From Vibrio casei (GTDB taxonomy: Bacteria; Pseudomonadota; Gammaproteobacteria; Enterobacterales; Vibrionaceae): a stretch of DNA of 64,000 bases. Location: NCBI RefSeq assembly GCF_002218025.2, contig NZ_AP018681.1:124001-188000 (forward strand), in the 5' to 3' direction. The notes below the pieces were generated by a model. The model did not search any database and was not told where the DNA came from. It saw only the letters and a program-made list of their open reading frames with translations. How positions within the stretch are numbered: the first letter of the stretch is position 1; each line of letters starts with the position of its first letter. Position numbers and translations under genes: made by a program. Below are positions 60,134-64,000 of this stretch, one piece after another.

Positions 60134-60866
60134 GTGCCATTGTCATTGACATGATAATAACTAAAGGTTTGATCCATTTTTGACCGCTACCGAGAACCAC
60201 TTTTGCACCAAGGCGAGCACCAATGAAACCACCAATTGCCATGGTTAGTCCGAGCTCCCAAATTGGCAGGTCGGCCAATATAAAAAAAGATAGGGCAGCA
60301 ATGTTGGACGTAAAGTTGAGAACTTTGGTTCTCGCGGTTGCGGCTACCAGTGTATACCTTCCAATTGCGACAAAACAAACGGCAAAAATAGAACCAGTAC
60401 CAGGCCCTAAAAATCCATCATAAAAGCCAACACCGCCGCCAATGATGAAGGCAAATGCAGCTTCTGATAATTTGGGCTTATCTTCCGGATGAGGAGTGAC
60501 TGAAGAAGAAAAAAGAAAATAGCTGGAAATGGCGATTAGAACGATAGGAATTAAACTCATTAAAATATCAGGTTTGATATGTTGAACCGCTTCAGCGCCT
60601 AATGCAGCTCCAATAAAAGTACATACAATCGATAACCACATAGATTGAAGTTTTACTGCACCGCTGCGTATAAAATATAAACTGGCAGAAAAACTACCAA
60701 ATGAACTTTGTAGTTTATTTGTAGCAAGAGCCTGAGTTGGAGGTACGCCAGCCGCTAAAAGAACTGGTAGGGTAATTAAACCACCTCCACCAGCCATCGC
60801 ATCAATAAATCCTGCGACAGCGGCCACTGCGACTAGCAGAGCCATCATTTCAAATGATAAATCCAT
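60084..60866 (-). CDS. TauE/SafE (TSUP) family transporter, YfcA-like
   Basis: A 260-residue membrane protein with eight hydrophobic helices. The first repeat has GFIDAMAGGGGLITLPVLLAAG and ATNKLQSSFG, the second GGGVGFYDGFLGPGTGS and TKVLNFTSN, the standard TSUP signature pairs. Relatives export sulfite, sulfoacetate or organic acids. No sulfur-compound genes are next to it. The 3' end overlaps a LysR gene by 50 bases. Confidence 0.85.
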   Translation of the reverse strand: MDLSFEMMALLVAVAAVAGFIDAMAGGGGLITLPVLLAAGVPPTQALATNKLQSSFGSFSASLYFIRSGAVKLQSMWLSIVCTFIGAALGAEAVQHIKPDILMSLIPIVLIAISSYFLFSSSVTPHPEDKPKLSEAAFAFIIGGGVGFYDGFLGPGTGSIFAVCFVAIGRYTLVAATARTKVLNFTSNIAALSFFILADLPIWELGLTMAIGGFIGARLGAKVVLGSGQKWIKPLVIIMSMTMALKLLWEQHQQWLLSLL

Positions 60867-60986
60867 TTTCTTTCCTTAGATATGAGCAATAACGTCAATA
60901 TATCATTGAAGCTAACGTCTAATTAGCAAAAGGAAGGAAAGTTAACTATTCCATATTTTCATCAGTTATATTGTTGAGGTCTATTG

Positions 60987-61250
60987 TTAATTATATTTAG
61001 GACAGCTCCTTGAATTTTTCTGATAGAAGTTGAAAGCTTCTAAACATTTTTTATCAACTAAATAAGAGGGTGGGAGGTTAACGCTGATGTGGAGATACGT
61101 TTTATGCATCACGGTTTTCCAATCCATTAATGCACGTTTTAATGCAAAATCAGTGATGGTATTAATGCCTCTCTCTCCCCCAACATTTGGTTGGTTTTAC
61201 TGCTTACAAGTGGTTGGTAAACTAAGAATAAATTATTGTTTTTGGCATGT
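60987..61250 (-). pseudogene. EAL-domain (c-di-GMP phosphodiesterase) remnant
   Basis: On the minus strand one frame reads FLVYQPLVSSKTNQMLG and stops; another frame continues from about 61170 with INTITDFALKRALMDW and LHISVNLPPSYLV up to a stop at 60987. These are the start and the second block of an EAL domain, but the ExLxRW catalytic block and about 25 residues between them are missing, and the domain's remaining two-thirds are absent. It is a dead fragment of a c-di-GMP phosphodiesterase gene. The rest of 60867-61406 holds nothing else recognisable. Confidence 0.65.
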
Positions 61251-61409
61251 GGAGCTCTAATGATTAAAGTCATATATCTATTATTAACGCTATTTATACA
61301 TTTGACGAAATATAAATGACTTGAATTTATTTTATTCAAATATCCTTGTTGTTGTCGTCAAGAGAATGTTGATTCGTGTAAGATGATTTTTTTGATTTAG
61401 AGTTTATTG

Positions 61410-62174
61410 ATGATTGGTTTATTTGTATTGCTAAGTGCTGTATCCCTCATTATTGTCATTCATCAACTATTCAGTTGGCTATGTTCAAGAAAGATATTAG
61501 GTAATTCAGTTTCAAAAGGGATGTTTTATGTATCAGCGTTCTTTGGTACTCCGATACATGAGTTGTCTCATGCACTAGTAGCGATAGTTTTTGGACATCG
61601 GATTAAAGCAATACAACTTTTTCAGCTCGGTAAGGATGGGCGATTCGGTTATGTTGAACATCAATGGAACAGGCGTTCGGTGTATCAATCTACAGGTGTT
61701 TTTTTTATTGCACTTGCCCCGTTATGCACTGCATTCTTGTTAATTGAATTTTTACAATATCACTTTAAACTTGGCGTTGTGGATACTTTTGTGTTGAATG
61801 TCGATATGGCAAATGTGAGAAATATTTGTTCTGAGGTTTTTAACTACATTTGGCACATTACTTATCAAATCGTCCAGTACGCTTCTCATTCATATGAAGG
61901 AGCGGGATGGTTGTTGATTGTATCTTTATTATGTTTTCACTGTATTCCGAGTCGAGCTGATTTTAAAAATGCACTAAAAGGTTCGATGATAGTGATGATT
62001 ATAGTATTCCTGTTATGGTTTTTTTCGTATTCATTTAATCTGCATCATCAACAATGGATGCTGGCGATATTTAATTGGTCGGTCAATATGTCGAGCTTTA
62101 TTTTTATCGTGTCATTGTTATCGATGTTGTGGTGGGGATTATTGTCTATTCCAGCTTTACTTAGGTTTAAGTGA
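61410..62174 (+). CDS. Integral-membrane HExxH metallopeptidase-like protein (M50-type)
   Basis: A 254-residue protein with about six hydrophobic helices. H50-E51-L-S-H54 in FFGTPIHELSHALVAIVFGH lies in a membrane helix and fits the zinc motif of site-2-protease relatives. GVFFIALAPLCTAF follows, and CIPSRADF places Asp184 where related M50-like proteins carry a PSxxD third-ligand segment (from memory). It may be an intramembrane protease; substrate unknown. ATG 61410 is preferred to TTG 61407. No partner gene such as an anti-sigma factor is adjacent. Confidence 0.6.
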   Translation: MIGLFVLLSAVSLIIVIHQLFSWLCSRKILGNSVSKGMFYVSAFFGTPIHELSHALVAIVFGHRIKAIQLFQLGKDGRFGYVEHQWNRRSVYQSTGVFFIALAPLCTAFLLIEFLQYHFKLGVVDTFVLNVDMANVRNICSEVFNYIWHITYQIVQYASHSYEGAGWLLIVSLLCFHCIPSRADFKNALKGSMIVMIIVFLLWFFSYSFNLHHQQWMLAIFNWSVNMSSFIFIVSLLSMLWWGLLSIPALLRFK

Positions 62175-62298
62175 TGCCCATTTTTACTACATTAACTATG
62201 TCGAATAATACAGCTGATTGAAGAGCGCCGCCGTTTGCTATGTGTAATGTTCAGCAGTTTTCTAATTAGGAATATCAAGGATAAGGGAATAGATCGAT

Positions 62299-63492
62299 AT
62301 GATAAAAAACTCCGAATGGCCGGCTTTATTGATGGGCTTAATGGCGACTTTTATTGGGATTGGCATTTCACGTTTTGCTTATACTCCTTTTATTCCATCA
62401 TTAATTGAATCATCCTGGTTCACGCAATCGGAAGCGGCTTATCTCGGCGCTGCAAACCTGGTTGGGTATTTTGTAGGGGCATGGCGAAGTCATGGAGTTT
62501 CTGAGCGTTTTGGCGTGATAAGAACGATCCTCGCTTCTTTTGTGTTGGTTGCCTTAAGTTTAGCGTTAAGTCATCAACCCTTACCATTTTGGATGTTTGC
62601 TATATTAAGATTTGTGGCTGGTTCGGCTGGCGCGACATTAATGGTGGTGGCTCCCTCGTACGCTTTAATGTCAACGCCTGCGGAGCGCCGACCTATTGTG
62701 GGATCGTGTATATTTACTGGAATTGGTTTTGGAATTTTATTTTCGTCGCTTTTAGCCCCTATTCTAGTGTCTCAAGGGTTAAGTACCAGTTGGATGATTT
62801 TGTGTGGAATGACGATCATCGCCATGTTTATTGCAAGCTGGGGAATGAGGCATCTTCATCGAATAGCACAAAATAAACAGCCTCATGAGGATGCAAAAGC
62901 ACCTTCGAAATCCGTTTCTGTTGTTATCTTCTTTGTCTTTATTGCTTATGGATTAGACGCAGCGGGTTTTATACCACATACCGTTTTTTGGGTGGATTTT
63001 TTAGCAAGAGAACAAGGTCTTGGGACGCAAGAAGCCTCATTTCAATGGGGAGTTTTAGGGATTGGTGCGGTGTTTGGGGCGCTTCTTGCTGGGCAATTGG
63101 CTTACAGGATTGGTTGGGGGCATTCTCTTTCTATTGCATTCTTATTATTTACAATCGCTATTTTATTGCCGTTTTTTTCAACGGAGACGGTTTTTCGATA
63201 TATGTCGTCGTTTATTGTCGGCGCTATGATTCCAGCGATTGTGACTTTAGTGTCAGGACGGCTTTCTGAATTAGTTTCCCCGGTTCAACATAAAAAGTAT
63301 TGGGGGGTGGCTACTGCGTACTTTGCCGCAGCCCAAGCGTTATCTGGACTTATGATGTCGGCCTTTTATGACTGGGTCGGGCAATACCATTGGCTATTTC
63401 TATTGGGTTCTATTGTCATGTTTTTCGGTTTTATATGTATTCAAATGAGCCAGAAGAAACAAGGCTTGCTAGAAGTGTTAAGGCAAAACTAG
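62299..63492 (+). CDS. YbfB/YjiJ-family MFS transporter
   Basis: A 397-residue carrier with 12 hydrophobic helices. The first helix, FIGIGISRFAYTPFIPSLI, is diagnostic for the YbfB/YjiJ group, and AYLGAANLVGYFVGA follows. Members are usually found beside a LysR regulator and export unknown small molecules. The end lies seven bases from the convergent LysR gene. The start has AAGG about 20 bases upstream and no strong site. Confidence 0.85.
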   Translation: MIKNSEWPALLMGLMATFIGIGISRFAYTPFIPSLIESSWFTQSEAAYLGAANLVGYFVGAWRSHGVSERFGVIRTILASFVLVALSLALSHQPLPFWMFAILRFVAGSAGATLMVVAPSYALMSTPAERRPIVGSCIFTGIGFGILFSSLLAPILVSQGLSTSWMILCGMTIIAMFIASWGMRHLHRIAQNKQPHEDAKAPSKSVSVVIFFVFIAYGLDAAGFIPHTVFWVDFLAREQGLGTQEASFQWGVLGIGAVFGALLAGQLAYRIGWGHSLSIAFLLFTIAILLPFFSTETVFRYMSSFIVGAMIPAIVTLVSGRLSELVSPVQHKKYWGVATAYFAAAQALSGLMMSAFYDWVGQYHWLFLLGSIVMFFGFICIQMSQKKQGLLEVLRQN

Positions 63493-63499
63493 GGCTTAT

Positions 63500-64000
63500 T
63501 TACAATGGTCGATGTAACAATTCGTTTATTAAGCGATCTAAATTTGGGTTAAACGATGATTTTGGTCTCATTAAAAAATACCCTTTTCCGGAAGAAACTG
63601 CTAAGGAGTGAGGGGTGGTGAGTCTTCCCATCGCTAACTCTGTTTTTGCTAATGTCACATCACCGATAGCCATACCAAATCCTTGAATGGCCGCATTGAT
63701 AGAGAGATCTAATGTTGCGAAGTGTTGGTTTTGTTTTGCTCTCATGCTGGTAATTTCTGGACGATGTAAGTTGTTACTGAGCTGTTTAAGCCAAAGTTTC
63801 CAATCTGATTGGTCTGGAGTAGCATGCAGCCAAGTTACATCCGCGAATGTTTCTAATGTGAGCGGTGAGCTTCCTGTTAATAAACTCGGTGAGCACATCG
63901 GTGTGAGTTTTTCTTCAAAAAGCAGTTCACTACTAAGCTGATGGTCTAATTTTGGTAATTTGTCTAACTCACCATAACCAATTGCGGCATCAAAGTGCTC
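63500..64000 (-). CDS. LysR-family regulator, C-terminal part (5' end outside the window)
   Basis: The minus-strand frame is open to the window edge: HFDAAIGYGELDKLPKLDH, then LLFEEKLTPMCSPSLL and further effector-domain sequence to a stop at 63500. The pattern is the GcvA-like LysR effector domain; the DNA-binding domain lies beyond 64000. The apparent start at 63898 is an internal Met. It is convergent with the MFS gene and is probably its regulator. Confidence 0.75.
   Translation of the reverse strand, partial: EHFDAAIGYGELDKLPKLDHQLSSELLFEEKLTPMCSPSLLTGSSPLTLETFADVTWLHATPDQSDWKLWLKQLSNNLHRPEITSMRAKQNQHFATLDLSINAAIQGFGMAIGDVTLAKTELAMGRLTTPHSLAVSSGKGYFLMRPKSSFNPNLDRLINELLHRPL

Overview
The window looks like a chromosome segment of a marine gammaproteobacterium, most likely a Vibrio. 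Support comes from an rrn operon whose 16S, 23S and 5S sequences are of Vibrionaceae type, a CosR osmolarity regulator beside proVWX and a BCCT carrier, a multidomain GH18 chitinase, and low-to-moderate GC coding sequence. I do not claim a species.

Layout. 1-1460: end of an MFS gene, then a scrap zone with an IS3-family remnant, an orphan attC-like (integron recombination) site and an IS1182-type transposase remnant. 1471-2215: a GNAT acetyltransferase between exact 15-bp direct repeats. 2367-4940: two IclR paralogues tail to tail and an SMP-30/gluconolactonase-like enzyme with a near-perfect operator. 5081-9000: YjjG-type phosphatase, an FMN reductase/EamA exporter pair divergent from a MarR regulator, and a DUF2938 membrane protein divergent from a MerR regulator. 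9080-22500: compatible-solute region (cosR, a 956-residue exported phosphodiesterase, proV-proW and a proX broken by deletion, RidA, chitinase, BCCT transporter). 22570-28347: Excalibur remnant, pyrC, MOSC/ferredoxin protein, HAD phosphatase, LysE remnant, EamA/LysR pair. 28374-36143: exported HAD phosphatase, arylsulfatase, octaheme cytochrome with TPRs, katG. 36360-45276: DEAD-box helicase, SoxR, LysR with DOPA-dioxygenase and DoxX, aminotransferase, flavodoxin-like protein, PhzF, a CDF metal exporter whose start codon has become ATA, and a small conserved protein. 45371-51667: a PhnRSTUV-like ABC uptake operon carrying a PhnA-like alkaline-phosphatase-superfamily hydrolase and a HAD-IB phosphatase. 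51717-53372: GST and LysR. 53548-59138: complete rrn operon with a single tRNA-Ala(GGC). 59288-64000: LysR, TauE/SafE exporter, EAL-domain remnant, HExxH membrane peptidase, YbfB-type MFS carrier and a LysR cut by the window edge.

How the genes work together. Osmotic stress: CosR probably controls compatible-solute uptake by ProVW(X) and the BCCT carrier; the proX lesion may have removed the ABC route. Phosphorus or organophosphonate scavenging: the 45371-50729 operon can import an ester or phosphonate, cleave it in the cytoplasm and dephosphorylate the product, and is the best candidate here for an uncharacterised pathway. Oxidative and xenobiotic defence (katG, SoxR, GST, FMN reductases, several regulator-exporter pairs) is dispersed along the segment.

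Several genes carry small lesions: a proX deletion, T-run frameshifts in the cytochrome signal peptide and the Excalibur fragment, a likely frameshift at the end of an FMN reductase, the CDF start codon, and EAL and LysE fragments. They may reflect recent gene decay or, for the single-base cases, sequence error.
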